Source: MPNP01 sp965221445 (GTDB taxonomy: Bacteria > Pseudomonadota > Alphaproteobacteria > Rhodobacterales > Rhodobacteraceae). Taken from it: DNA of 64,000 bases. The position numbers and the translations under genes were made by a program. Of this stretch, positions 1 to 8,295 are shown in pieces (position 1 is the first letter of the stretch; each line of letters starts with the position of its first letter). A model generated the notes under the pieces. It had not been told where the DNA came from. It made no database searches and saw only the letters and a program-made list of their open reading frames with translations. Location of the stretch: the NCBI GenBank assembly GCA_965221445.1, contig CBDCSF010000013.1, positions 2,480,001 to 2,544,000 of the forward strand, read 5' to 3'.

Positions 1-261
1 GGAACCGCAGATACCTTCTCGGCATGATCTTCGAAAAGTAAGTGTTGGATCAATTTCATTCTTGATTTTTATTATTGCATCCAAAACCATTGGACCACAA
101 TCTTCCATATCAACATGATAAGTATCCAAGCGGGGATTATCGGCCGTATCAGGATCCCAGCGATAGACCTTGAATTTTTTCAAATTACCGGGAGTTTCTG
201 GCCGAGGCCATTCCTTGCCGACTTTTATTCTGGAATTTTTCGGTAATCTCAATTCAACCAT
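1..261 (-). CDS. sdhB: succinate dehydrogenase iron-sulfur subunit, partial
   Basis: This is the N-terminal 87 residues of the SdhB iron-sulfur protein, which carries electrons from the flavoprotein SdhA to the membrane quinone site in complex II. The gene starts with ATG on the minus strand and stays open to the left edge of the window, so the rest lies outside. Residues 78-87 read RSCREGICGS, the [2Fe-2S] cysteine motif of SdhB, with C80 and C85 visible. Upstream is FKVYRWDPD (residues 30-38), typical of the plant-type ferredoxin fold of this family. It is the last gene of the sdhC-sdhD-sdhA-lipoprotein-sdhB order. The identification is firm; only the length is unknown. Confidence 0.95.
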   Translation of the reverse strand, partial: MVELRLPKNSRIKVGKEWPRPETPGNLKKFKVYRWDPDTADNPRLDTYHVDMEDCGPMVLDAIIKIKNEIDPTLTFRRSCREGICGS

Positions 262-284
262 TGTGTTAAACTCTTGTTTGTATG

Positions 285-548
285 TTAATTACAGGCACCT
301 GGAGAACTTTTTGAAGGAACCCTGTTTGAACCTCCGAACAGGGAGGTAGATTCAAAATTTATTGAAACAGATCTAATAATTTCCCCCTTTGAGTTGATCC
401 CCATTTCTGCTTCCCCACTTTGCCTTACTTTTGGACCTTCTGGTTCCTGCTCGCATAAATGTTCTCTAATGCTTTTGTTTGCAGGTTGTGGTGAAGTGCA
501 ACCAATCAGGATTGCAGTCATTACACTTATCAAAAGAAAGTGTTTCAC
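285..548 (-). CDS. small predicted lipoprotein inside the sdh operon
   Basis: An 87-residue ORF lies between sdhA and sdhB. I place the start at a GTG two bases after the sdhA stop codon, with AGAGG ten bases upstream inside the end of sdhA; a longer ATG start at 578 would overlap sdhA. The N-terminus is a short hydrophobic segment ending in a lipobox (L14-I-G-C17), so the protein is probably exported and lipid-anchored at C17. The remaining 70 residues are polar, contain few recognisable motifs, and end in a Ser/Pro-rich tail. I do not recognise a family. The tight spacing means it is co-transcribed with complex II genes; a role in complex II assembly is only a guess. Confidence 0.7.
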   Translation of the reverse strand: MKHFLLISVMTAILIGCTSPQPANKSIREHLCEQEPEGPKVRQSGEAEMGINSKGEIIRSVSINFESTSLFGGSNRVPSKSSPGACN

Positions 549-549
549 C

Positions 550-2355
550 TTAGTAAACCCTCTTCTTTGGTGCAACAATTGCAGGATCTATTCCACCTTC
601 CTCGGGTGATAAAAGAAAATCCGAATGAACGGGGCGGTAGGACATTTCTACCTCAGTTTTGTCAACCCAGGCCAAGCTATGGGCACGCCAATTCTTGTCG
701 TCTCTTTCGGGATAATCCTCGTGGGCATGTGCACCACGACTTTCCTTTCTTTTATAGGCGGAATTTACTGTCGCGAGGGAGCTAGCCATAAGGTTTTCCA
801 ACTCAAGTGTTTCCATAAGATCGGAGTTCCAGACCATAGACTGATCTGTAACCTTAATGTTATCTAGAATAGCTGCTACCCGCTTTATTTCTTCTACACC
901 CTTGGCAAGGGTAGCATCACTGCGGAATACGGCAGCATATTCCTGCATGGCCTTTTGCATCATCAATCGGATTTCTGCAGTTGGTACATCCCCATTTGAA
1001 TGTCTGGTTTTATCAAATCTGTCAAGGATTGCATCTACAGCCCTGTTATCTCCTTCGGGGACTGAACCACCCGGCGATAGTATCTGTCCTGTTCTAATAG
1101 CAGATGCTCGACCGAATACAACCAGATCAGTTAGTGAATTTGAACCAAGTCGATTGGCACCGTGAACTGACGCACTTGCTGCCTCCCCTACAGCCATTAA
1201 CCCCGGCTGGATGGCATCAGGATCATTTTCAGTAGGGTTGATGACCTCTCCCCAGTAATTGGTAGGTATTCCTCCCATGTTGTAGTGTACAGTGGGTAGT
1301 ACTGGTATCGGCTGCCTGGTAACATCAACTCCAGCAAATATTTTAGCCGATTCTGATATACCGGGTAATCGTTCTGCCAATATTTCTGGTGGAAGATGGT
1401 TCAGATGTAGTAAAATATGATCCTTTTCCGGTCCAACACCCCTTCCTTCCCTGATTTCGAGAGTCATGCACCGGGAAACAACATCCCGGCTGGCAAGATC
1501 CTTATAGGTCGGGGCATAGCGTTCCATAAAACGTTCACCCTCTGAATTTGTCAGGTAACCTCCCTCACCACGAGCTCCCTCAGTAATCAAAACACCCGCA
1601 CCATAGATACCAGTTGGATGGAACTGAACGAACTCCATATCCTGAAGGGGAAGATTTGCTCTGGCTACCAACCCGTTGCCGTCTCCAGTACAGGTATGGG
1701 CTGAGGTTGCTGAAAAATATGACCGACCATATCCACCTGTAGCCAAGACAACCATTTTGGCTGAAAACTTGTGGAGTTGACCACTTTCCAAATCCCAGGC
1801 AATAATTCCCTGGCAAACACCATCATCAGAAAAGATCAGGTCAAGTGCAAAATACTCAACGAAAAACTCAGCCTTTTTCTTTAACGACTGTCCGTATAGG
1901 GTATGAAGTATGGCATGGCCGGTTCTATCTGCTGCAGCACAGGTTCTTTGGACTGGAGGACCTTCCCCAAATTGGGTGGTATGTCCCCCAAATGGTCTCT
2001 GGTATATTTTTCCTTCAGGTGTACGGCTAAAGGGAACGCCATAATGCTCAAGTTCATAGATTGCTCTTGGAGCCTCTCTTGCAAGATACTCCATGGCATC
2101 ATTATCACCTAGCCAATCAGAACCCTTAACCGTATCATAGAGATGCCATTGCCAACCATCCGGCCCCATGTTTCCCAAGGATGCAGCAATCCCACCCTGC
2201 GCAGCAACCGTATGTGACCTTGTCGGGAACACCTTGGAGATACATGCTGTTCGAAACCCGTTTTCAACCATTCCCAAAGTTGCCCTGAGACCAGCACCAC
2301 CTGCACCTACTACAACTACATCATAGGAATGACTTACAATATCATATGACGGCAT
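550..2355 (-). CDS. sdhA: succinate dehydrogenase flavoprotein subunit
   Basis: A 601-residue SdhA, the usual length, oxidising succinate to fumarate at a covalently bound FAD on the cytoplasmic face of complex II. The N-terminus holds the FAD dinucleotide fold VVVGAGGAG (residues 14-22), followed by the flavinylation motif RSHTVAAQGG in which H48 is the expected FAD-linked histidine. The substrate-site segments QFHPTGIYGAG and LPTVHYNMGG are intact. The C-terminus carries the family's conserved Arg/His-rich segment with SRGAHAHEDYPERDD. It lies 9 bp after sdhD and is followed at once by a small lipoprotein gene and sdhB. No irregularities seen. Confidence 0.97.
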   Translation of the reverse strand: MPSYDIVSHSYDVVVVGAGGAGLRATLGMVENGFRTACISKVFPTRSHTVAAQGGIAASLGNMGPDGWQWHLYDTVKGSDWLGDNDAMEYLAREAPRAIYELEHYGVPFSRTPEGKIYQRPFGGHTTQFGEGPPVQRTCAAADRTGHAILHTLYGQSLKKKAEFFVEYFALDLIFSDDGVCQGIIAWDLESGQLHKFSAKMVVLATGGYGRSYFSATSAHTCTGDGNGLVARANLPLQDMEFVQFHPTGIYGAGVLITEGARGEGGYLTNSEGERFMERYAPTYKDLASRDVVSRCMTLEIREGRGVGPEKDHILLHLNHLPPEILAERLPGISESAKIFAGVDVTRQPIPVLPTVHYNMGGIPTNYWGEVINPTENDPDAIQPGLMAVGEAASASVHGANRLGSNSLTDLVVFGRASAIRTGQILSPGGSVPEGDNRAVDAILDRFDKTRHSNGDVPTAEIRLMMQKAMQEYAAVFRSDATLAKGVEEIKRVAAILDNIKVTDQSMVWNSDLMETLELENLMASSLATVNSAYKRKESRGAHAHEDYPERDDKNWRAHSLAWVDKTEVEMSYRPVHSDFLLSPEEGGIDPAIVAPKKRVY

Positions 2356-2364
2356 TGAAATCCT

Positions 2365-2751
2365 CTAACCAACAAATCCAAAAGCAATCCGTGCAATTGA
2401 TATCACCCCTACTATCATCAACCCCCAGCAAATAAGGGAATTTGAAACCAGGAAAATGACCTTCCAGGATTTGGCATGGACGTAATCTTCAATGACAACT
2501 TGTAACCCCAACCTGAGGTGAAAAAAGGCAACAATCAAAAAAAGAATTGCAACAATGGAATTACCCAAATTGGAATAGGATTCTGTAAAATTTTGGTAAT
2601 CTGACCCCAAGGTGGGTACAAAAGTGTAGACAAACAACAGGGCCAAGGGGATTAAAGCGACTGCTGACAATCGTTGCATCCACCAGTGGTGGGTCCCTTC
2701 CTTGGAGGAACCTAACCCTTCAACTTTCCTGAAATTTGTTTGAAACCCCAT
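2365..2751 (-). CDS. sdhD: succinate dehydrogenase membrane anchor subunit
   Basis: A 128-residue integral membrane protein with three predicted hydrophobic segments (about residues 27-46, 62-84 and 97-122), as expected for SdhD. The conserved alphaproteobacterial features are the N-terminal GLGSSKEGTHHWWMQRLSA segment, which contributes to the quinone site, and HLRLGLQVVIEDYVH in the second helix, which carries the heme-ligand histidine and the Asp-Tyr pair. It anchors SdhAB to the cytoplasmic membrane together with SdhC. It starts 6 bp after sdhC and is followed 9 bp later by sdhA. The call rests on length, topology, motifs and operon position. Confidence 0.93.
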   Translation of the reverse strand: MGFQTNFRKVEGLGSSKEGTHHWWMQRLSAVALIPLALLFVYTFVPTLGSDYQNFTESYSNLGNSIVAILFLIVAFFHLRLGLQVVIEDYVHAKSWKVIFLVSNSLICWGLMIVGVISIARIAFGFVG

Positions 2752-2757
2752 TTAACC

Positions 2758-3147
2758 TCAGCAGAAATAAATAAAAACCAGGGAAAGTGCTGTCAAAATC
2801 GCTGTACCAGTCAAACCAAGTAATGCTGAAATCGTGACATTCTTTTCATTAAAGGTTAGTCCAACATCCCAGAACAGATGTCGAATTCCATTACAGAAAT
2901 GAAACCAAAAACCAACCAGACAGGCCAACAATACAAGATCACCTACAATCGAAGTAACAATACAAGTTACAAATTCATAATAGCTCTCGGAAATGGCCCC
3001 GGCAAAAAACCACCAAACAATTAGGAGACCTCCAACAAACAGCCCAACACCGGTAACCCTGTGCACAATCGACATAATTGCATTCAGAGGCCACTTATAA
3101 ATTGTAGCGTGCGGTGAAAGAGGACGACTAGAGCCAGTATTATTCAT
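2758..3147 (-). CDS. sdhC: succinate dehydrogenase cytochrome b556 subunit
   Basis: A 129-residue three-helix membrane protein, first gene of the sdh operon. The N-terminal signature RPLSPHATIYKWP leads into SIVHRVTG (H29, R30), the SdhC motif at the quinone-binding end of helix 1. The second helix carries HFCNGIRHLFWDVG (H83 to G96), whose first histidine is the expected axial heme b ligand. With SdhD it forms the membrane domain that passes electrons from SdhB to ubiquinone. The 166 bp between this gene and mesaconyl-CoA hydratase should hold the operon promoter; I could not assign -35 and -10 boxes with confidence. Confidence 0.95.
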   Translation of the reverse strand: MNNTGSSRPLSPHATIYKWPLNAIMSIVHRVTGVGLFVGGLLIVWWFFAGAISESYYEFVTCIVTSIVGDLVLLACLVGFWFHFCNGIRHLFWDVGLTFNEKNVTISALLGLTGTAILTALSLVFIYFC

Positions 3148-3313
3148 TTGTTCAATTACATATGCTTCTTGTTATTGATTACCTTTAACCGTCAAGGGGA
3201 TTTACTTCAAGAAAATTAATTTATTTGCGTTCATAAGTTCCTTTTTGAAATCAGAATTCATACACGAAGAATACTTTTTCATCATAGTGAAGCAAAGAAA
3301 GAAAAATTGATAA

Positions 3314-4354
3314 TTAAGCCGGTATCAAACACCAATAATCAAGATCAAGTAAAACCTCCTTATCGTACTTGCCAGAATTATCCCTAAGCTTTCCTACCTG
3401 GCCCTTTGAAACCACAGATCGAATTCTGATTGCACCCAATCCCTGCTGTTGCAAATCGTATGTATCAATAATTTCTGACCATGCCCTGACGGTATCACCA
3501 GCATAGCAGGGATTTACATGCGAACCTGCATTTATGGCCACAACACATTGTGCGTTGGCCAAGCCATTAAAACTCAAAGCACGAACCATTGAAATCAAAT
3601 GCCCGCCATAAATCAACCTTTTCCCGTTTTTATTATAAGTGGCGTCGAAATGAACCTTGGCTGTATTTTGCCATAACCTTGTCGCCATCATGTGTTCAGC
3701 ATCTTCAAGAGTTACTCCATCAATATGGTTGATGGTTTCACCAGGTGTGTAATCACCCAAATGGAACTCTTCTCCAGCCAGGATTGAATCATAATCGGAG
3801 AAATTCAACCCCTCCGGAATAGGCAAAGTCGGAGGTAAAACCTCATTTTGGTACTGTGGAATTATAGGCTGCTCAAGATGAATGTCCCCGGTTCTCTTCA
3901 AAACCATTACCCATCGGATGTACTCAAGAACGATTTCTTCTCTCTGGTTATAACCTTTTGTCCTGACCCATACGATTCCACTCTTGTGATTTGAGTTTTC
4001 TTTGAGACCAATTATTTCGGATTCACTACGAAGTGTATCACCTGAATACACAAAACGTGGGAATCGTACCTCGGAATAGCCCAGGTTGGCGACAGCATTG
4101 AGAGATATATCTGGTACGGTTTTGCCAAAGATAATGTGGAAAACCATCATGTCATTAATCGGGGCTTCATCCAAGCCACAGTTTCGAGCAAAAAGGTCAG
4201 AGGAATAAAGGGAGCTTCTAACTGGATAAAGTGCCAGGTAAAGTGCCTTATCCCCTTCGGTCACAGTTCGGGGAGTTGCATGATCAATTTTCTGACCGAT
4301 ACGAAAATCCTCAAAATAGTTTCCAAAATTTGTCTTTGATGACCAGTTTGTCAT
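3314..4354 (-). CDS. mch: mesaconyl-CoA hydratase (beta-methylmalyl-CoA dehydratase)
   Basis: A 346-residue double hot-dog MaoC-type protein. The family member Mch interconverts mesaconyl-CoA and beta-methylmalyl-CoA, the next-to-last step of the ethylmalonyl-CoA pathway before cleavage to glyoxylate and propionyl-CoA. Length agrees with known Mch (about 340-350). The N-terminal FGNYFEDFRIGQKIDHATPRT, a DMMVFHIIFGKTVPDIS segment and the second half GGHLISMVRALSFNGL are family-typical. It lies beside sdhC on the same strand. The usual partner, malyl-CoA lyase, is at 11045 on the other strand, separated by the SnoaL/ABC cluster. A generic MaoC dehydratase is the alternative, but the presence of Ccr, Ecm and Mcl in the same window supports Mch. 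Confidence 0.88.
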   Translation of the reverse strand: MTNWSSKTNFGNYFEDFRIGQKIDHATPRTVTEGDKALYLALYPVRSSLYSSDLFARNCGLDEAPINDMMVFHIIFGKTVPDISLNAVANLGYSEVRFPRFVYSGDTLRSESEIIGLKENSNHKSGIVWVRTKGYNQREEIVLEYIRWVMVLKRTGDIHLEQPIIPQYQNEVLPPTLPIPEGLNFSDYDSILAGEEFHLGDYTPGETINHIDGVTLEDAEHMMATRLWQNTAKVHFDATYNKNGKRLIYGGHLISMVRALSFNGLANAQCVVAINAGSHVNPCYAGDTVRAWSEIIDTYDLQQQGLGAIRIRSVVSKGQVGKLRDNSGKYDKEVLLDLDYWCLIPA

Positions 4355-4773
4355 AAATAAGCCTTCGAATTGAAACTTAGGAGAATTGGATAATTTACCC
4401 TTATTTTGATTGCGATAATCTGCTAGTCAAAGCAAGAAATAGTATAAAGTAAAGAAATTCAAAGCCCAGGGTGTGTATTACAGAATCGAAGTTTTTTGAT
4501 ATCAGAATTGATTATCCAAGTGTCCGATTTTTCACCTTTAATCAACACCTGGACATAAAAAGTAAGCGAGGTAGGGGGGGGTATTTGCGAGAAACGAACC
4601 TTGCCAGGAAAAGTTCATTTAACTGGGTTTTGATCAAACTAAGCTCAAACGTTATAATTTCAGTACAATGAAACTAGGCTTACTTGTTGGTATATTTGGA
4701 ATGTTAAAAAGTGATTTGATAGTTGTATGATTTAATGTAAAGTCATTGAAAGATTCTGAATAGGGGAGTGGAG
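4355..4773. other. intergenic region between divergent mch and SnoaL operon
   Basis: About 420 bp without a supported gene. Because the flanking genes diverge, promoters for both must lie here. The sequence is AT-rich apart from a run of eight G at 4574-4581. A strong ribosome-binding site (GGGGAG, 4763-4768) sits five bases before the ATG of the SnoaL gene. A 66-codon frame at 4471-4671 has no recognisable features and no ribosome-binding site, so I do not call it. No convincing operator palindrome was found. Confidence 0.6.
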
Positions 4774-5913
4774 ATGGATAATTCAGAAACCCAGCCTGAT
4801 GCTGCACAGAGGTTTGATCCTTTACCTGCTTCAAGCATGCCAAACGATTTTGCAATATCGCTTGATGAGTACCGTAAAGGTGGAACAGAAATGTTTTTGC
4901 GGGGGCGGAAGGAATCAAACCGTCTGCACCCGATGCGAGGTTTTGAAGATACCTATACAGATATTGTAGATTATATCGTTCGGATTACCCACCGCATTTG
5001 GGAACAAAAAGACATCGGATACATATACGATACCTACAGTCATGATTGCAGGGTATGGGATGATGTGGGACTACAGTATGGGAGAGATAAAATTGTCGCC
5101 GATACAGTACATACAAACAATGCCTTCCCTGATATTAGGCTTGTTGCTGATGAGGTTATTTGGGCAGGTGATGAAACAAGAGGATTTCATACGTCTCACC
5201 GGACAATGATTTTGGGTACAAACACGGGATATAGCCGTTTCGGAAGTCCCACAGGGAACCCTATTCGATTGTTTTGTATTGCAAACTGCGTTTCAAGAGA
5301 TAACGAAATTTATCTTGAGCATGTCCAGTATGACACGGCAGGAATGCTCAAGCAATTGGGGATGGATCCAATAGCATGTGCCAAGCAATTAATGGTTGAC
5401 AGAGATGAAGGTCCCTTTGCTCCAAACTTTCTGGCAAGTGAACCTCAACGCACCCAAGGCCAAAACAAGCCGCCAATCCAATCAATTCCCAAGGAGATTG
5501 AAGACGTGGAAGATTTTGTTCACGCGAGTTTTCATACAATCTGGAATCGTCGCAACTTTTCAGTTCTAGACCAGATTTACTCACCATCAATTGTCTATGA
5601 AGGAGCAACAGGAAGGATTTACCGAGGGGTAGGCCAGATCAAATCGTTTATATTGTCTGTTCTAGCCATGTTTCCCAATCTGGCCTTGACTGTGGATGAT
5701 CTCTATTGGATGGGAAACCCAAAGGATGGTTTCCTGGTTGCAGTTCGGTGGGGTGCAGTAGGTACACATCGAGGAAATGGTCCTTATGGGAAACCATCAG
5801 GTAAAGAGGTACATCTTTGGGGGATTACTCAATGGCACATCAAGGATAACAAGATCCAAAAGGAATGGACCATCTTTAACGAATTTGGAATAATCATGCA
5901 GATTATGAGTTAA
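4774..5913 (+). CDS. tandem SnoaL/NTF2-like domain protein
   Basis: A 379-residue protein with two copies of the SnoaL-like (NTF2 fold, ester-cyclase related) domain, roughly residues 50-200 and 235-379. Copy 1 shows HRIWEQKDIGYIYDTYSHDC and copy 2 HTIWNRRNFSVLDQIYSPS, the matching start of each repeat; both end in segments such as FRIFxxxR-like NPIRLFCIANCV and EVHLWGITQWHIKDNKIQ. I chose the ATG at 4774 over an upstream GTG because GGGGAG sits five bases before it. It opens a six-gene plus-strand cluster with a sugar-type ABC importer 26 bp downstream. SnoaL proteins act as cyclases, hydrolases or isomerases on small cyclic molecules; the reaction here is unknown. No signal peptide is seen, so it is likely cytoplasmic. 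Confidence 0.82.
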   Translation: MDNSETQPDAAQRFDPLPASSMPNDFAISLDEYRKGGTEMFLRGRKESNRLHPMRGFEDTYTDIVDYIVRITHRIWEQKDIGYIYDTYSHDCRVWDDVGLQYGRDKIVADTVHTNNAFPDIRLVADEVIWAGDETRGFHTSHRTMILGTNTGYSRFGSPTGNPIRLFCIANCVSRDNEIYLEHVQYDTAGMLKQLGMDPIACAKQLMVDRDEGPFAPNFLASEPQRTQGQNKPPIQSIPKEIEDVEDFVHASFHTIWNRRNFSVLDQIYSPSIVYEGATGRIYRGVGQIKSFILSVLAMFPNLALTVDDLYWMGNPKDGFLVAVRWGAVGTHRGNGPYGKPSGKEVHLWGITQWHIKDNKIQKEWTIFNEFGIIMQIMS

Positions 5914-5939
5914 TTTCTAAGACAATAAGGGAGGAAAAT

Positions 5940-7181
5940 ATGTCTCGGATAAAAACAGCAATTACTGCGGTTGTATTTGCAATCTTACCAGTCTTTGCAA
6001 ATGCGCAATGTAATGTAACAGGAAGTGGGGAAGTAAATGTCCTATCAAACTTCTTTGATGCACTTGAGGTTCTTGCCAACACGATGGAGGAATGTGAAAG
6101 GGATGATCTCAAGGTAGATGCCAAACTTACAACTACACATCAGGAGGAAAGAGAAGTCGCATTCGCAGCTTCGACATCACCGTATGACCTTTCTGCGGTG
6201 GCCAATTTTTCAATTACGTCTCATCAGGCTAATGGTGAATTGCTACCTCTAAATGATCTTGTCGAAAAATATCGGGAACAGGGGCAGATTGAGGATCAGA
6301 TGCTGATTCGTTTCGGTGATGATATAATGGCAATTGCTTTCATGGCTAACGCCCAGGTACTGTTCTATCGAACCGATATTTTAGAAAAGCACAACCTGGA
6401 AGTACCGACAACTTGGGATGAGCTGCTCGCTGCTGCCGAAGTCCTAATGGATGATGACGAAATTGATTACCCGTACGGCGCTGCATTTGGCGGTCCTGGC
6501 AATTGGGAAAGAGGTAACGAGTTTGTAAACATCCTGTTCTCTAATGGTGGACGGTTATTTGATCCGGAAACTTCAGAAGCTGCCTTTAACAGTCCTGAAG
6601 GAATTGAAGCACTGGAGATTATGGGCAAGTTAACACAGTACATGTCACCGAATGCCCTTTCCCATGACTTTGGAAATGTTAATCAGCAACTGAGCCAGAG
6701 TGAGATTGCGATGGCTATTCAGTGGCAAAATGAAGCAGCGGGGGTTGAAGATCCCAATGAGAGTATCGTTGTGGGTAAAATTGGATTGGCTCCGGCACCA
6801 GCTGCCAAGGCAGGTGGAGCTCCTTCGTCCCTGTTCTGGTGGGATGGTTATGTGATTCCCAAGAATCTTGATGGTGATCCTGACGTCGCCTTCCAAGTAA
6901 TGCTTCATGCGTTAAGGCCAGAGGTTGTTGAAAAAAATAACGATGTGGCATTATGGTTGCGTTCCAACTATCAAAGCAACGACTTTACCAAATCGGTAAA
7001 TGACACGATAATGCAGGGGGCGCCACCGTTTCCCATGAATCCACAATCTGGATTGGCCCATTCAGCTATTGGAAACAATATCGGGGACTTTTTGGCCGGT
7101 AAAGAAAGTGCTGCTCAATCCCTTGCTGATGCCGAGGCTGAGTATACCAAGGCGGCACGGGACGCTGGTTACCTTAACTAA
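5940..7181 (+). CDS. ABC transporter sugar-type substrate-binding protein
   Basis: A 413-residue periplasmic solute-binding protein of the family-1 (MalE/UgpB-like) type. It has a clear Sec signal peptide, MSRIKTAITAVVFAILPVFANA, with cleavage expected before Q23. Typical family segments include ALMANAQV-like AIAFMANAQVLFYRTDIL, VPTTWDELLAAAEVL and WWDGYVIPKN. A good ribosome-binding site (GGGAGG) precedes the ATG. It follows a SnoaL gene by 26 bp and is followed by a hairpin at 7195-7226, then two permease genes. The ligand cannot be told from sequence; sugars, polyols and glycerophosphodiesters are common for this family. Confidence 0.92.
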   Translation: MSRIKTAITAVVFAILPVFANAQCNVTGSGEVNVLSNFFDALEVLANTMEECERDDLKVDAKLTTTHQEEREVAFAASTSPYDLSAVANFSITSHQANGELLPLNDLVEKYREQGQIEDQMLIRFGDDIMAIAFMANAQVLFYRTDILEKHNLEVPTTWDELLAAAEVLMDDDEIDYPYGAAFGGPGNWERGNEFVNILFSNGGRLFDPETSEAAFNSPEGIEALEIMGKLTQYMSPNALSHDFGNVNQQLSQSEIAMAIQWQNEAAGVEDPNESIVVGKIGLAPAPAAKAGGAPSSLFWWDGYVIPKNLDGDPDVAFQVMLHALRPEVVEKNNDVALWLRSNYQSNDFTKSVNDTIMQGAPPFPMNPQSGLAHSAIGNNIGDFLAGKESAAQSLADAEAEYTKAARDAGYLN

Positions 7182-7194
7182 ATTATTACTATTT

Positions 7195-7226
7195 CTTGGG
7201 GAAGGGAACTTCCCCAAGATCTTTTT
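7195..7226 (+). terminator. intra-operon hairpin after binding-protein gene
   Basis: A perfect 10-bp stem (CTTGGGGAAG at 7195-7204 and CTTCCCCAAG at 7209-7218) with a GGAA tetraloop is followed by ATC and five T. It lies 13 bp after the stop of the binding-protein gene and just before the first permease. The form is that of a rho-independent terminator or an RNA-stabilising hairpin. In importer operons such structures usually let the binding protein be made in excess over the permeases; that role is inferred here. Confidence 0.8.
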
Positions 7227-7242
7227 GCAAGTACACTGATTG

Positions 7243-8295
7243 ATGAAGGCCAAGACTTTTATGGCGTTTGTGGCCCCTTCAGTGGCCTCAATGCTATTGT
7301 TGATTGCCTTACCCCTTGTAGGGGTTATTTTTCTATCGGTTTATCAATCCTACGTCAAAACAGAACTGAGGGAAGTAACCACAGAGGTTCCCTTATTCGG
7401 AGGGCAAACCAGAGAAGTAACTCGTACCGTTCCGCAGCCAGTATTGGATGACAATGGAGATACAATATTTATCTGGGAGTATGTCGGAGGTAGAAACCTA
7501 AAAGAAGCATCAGAAATTGAAGGTATTAGGGAGGCGTTTCATGGGCCCTTTCCAGATGATGCGGGTTTGGGTGGTAAAGTTACTCAGTTATATAAGAAAA
7601 TCTCGAACTACGATTTTTGGAGTGCTCTCGAATTTACACTCCTTTACACTTTCTTCACGACACCGGCCATCCTGATCATTGGTCTCGGTGTTGCATTGGC
7701 TGTCAACAGCGTAACCCAAAAACTGCGTGGATCTCTGGTTTTTATTTCCCTTTTACCGATGATCGTAACACCGATCGTATCGTCATCAGCAATCTTCTGG
7801 ATGTTTTTGGACAATGGGATTGTTTCAGTGATTTTGAAACAATTGGGATTTGGACAAATCTATTTTCTTTCAAGCCAGATTTCTACCCGAATACTTATTA
7901 TCCTTTATGGCATCTGGTTTGCAGCTCCGTTTGCATTCATTATCCTTTATGCCGGACTTCAGACCATGCCGAGAGACCCGCTTGAATCTGCCATGATTGA
8001 CGGGGCCAATGCCTGGCAAAGACTTAGATATGTTATTATTCCCCACCTGACACCTCTATTGGCTGTCATCACCATGATTCATGTTATGGATGCATATCGT
8101 GTATTTGAACCAATCCTCGTCTTCGGGACTTCGGTCTATGCAAATTCGGTTCAGTACCTGACTTATTTTGTCTTGGGAGTTCAGGATAACATTCATAAGG
8201 CTGCGGCGTATTCAATACTGACCATTATTGGCGTGGTAATACTACTGATCCCCATCCTCCGTCATACTTTCAAAGAACAAAAGGCAATAAATTGA
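7243..8295 (+). CDS. ABC transporter permease (MalF-type) with enlarged periplasmic loop
   Basis: A 350-residue inner-membrane permease. Helix 1 covers about residues 5-30. Then comes an unusually long hydrophilic stretch of about 90 residues, containing two similar pieces REVTTEVP and REVTRTVP, before the remaining helices. The cytoplasmic EAA loop that docks the ATPase is present as ESAMIDGANAWQRLRYVIIP near residue 250. I prefer the ATG at 7243 to the overlapping TTG three bases earlier; neither has a strong ribosome-binding site. The gene overlaps the next permease by four bases. Family knowledge makes it one half of the membrane channel for the binding protein upstream. Confidence 0.9.
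   Translation: MKAKTFMAFVAPSVASMLLLIALPLVGVIFLSVYQSYVKTELREVTTEVPLFGGQTREVTRTVPQPVLDDNGDTIFIWEYVGGRNLKEASEIEGIREAFHGPFPDDAGLGGKVTQLYKKISNYDFWSALEFTLLYTFFTTPAILIIGLGVALAVNSVTQKLRGSLVFISLLPMIVTPIVSSSAIFWMFLDNGIVSVILKQLGFGQIYFLSSQISTRILIILYGIWFAAPFAFIILYAGLQTMPRDPLESAMIDGANAWQRLRYVIIPHLTPLLAVITMIHVMDAYRVFEPILVFGTSVYANSVQYLTYFVLGVQDNIHKAAAYSILTIIGVVILLIPILRHTFKEQKAIN

Noticed and set aside
4471..4671. A 66-codon plus-strand frame in the mch-SnoaL gap.
   Set aside because: No ribosome-binding site, no recognisable motif, and it spans the region that must hold two promoters.
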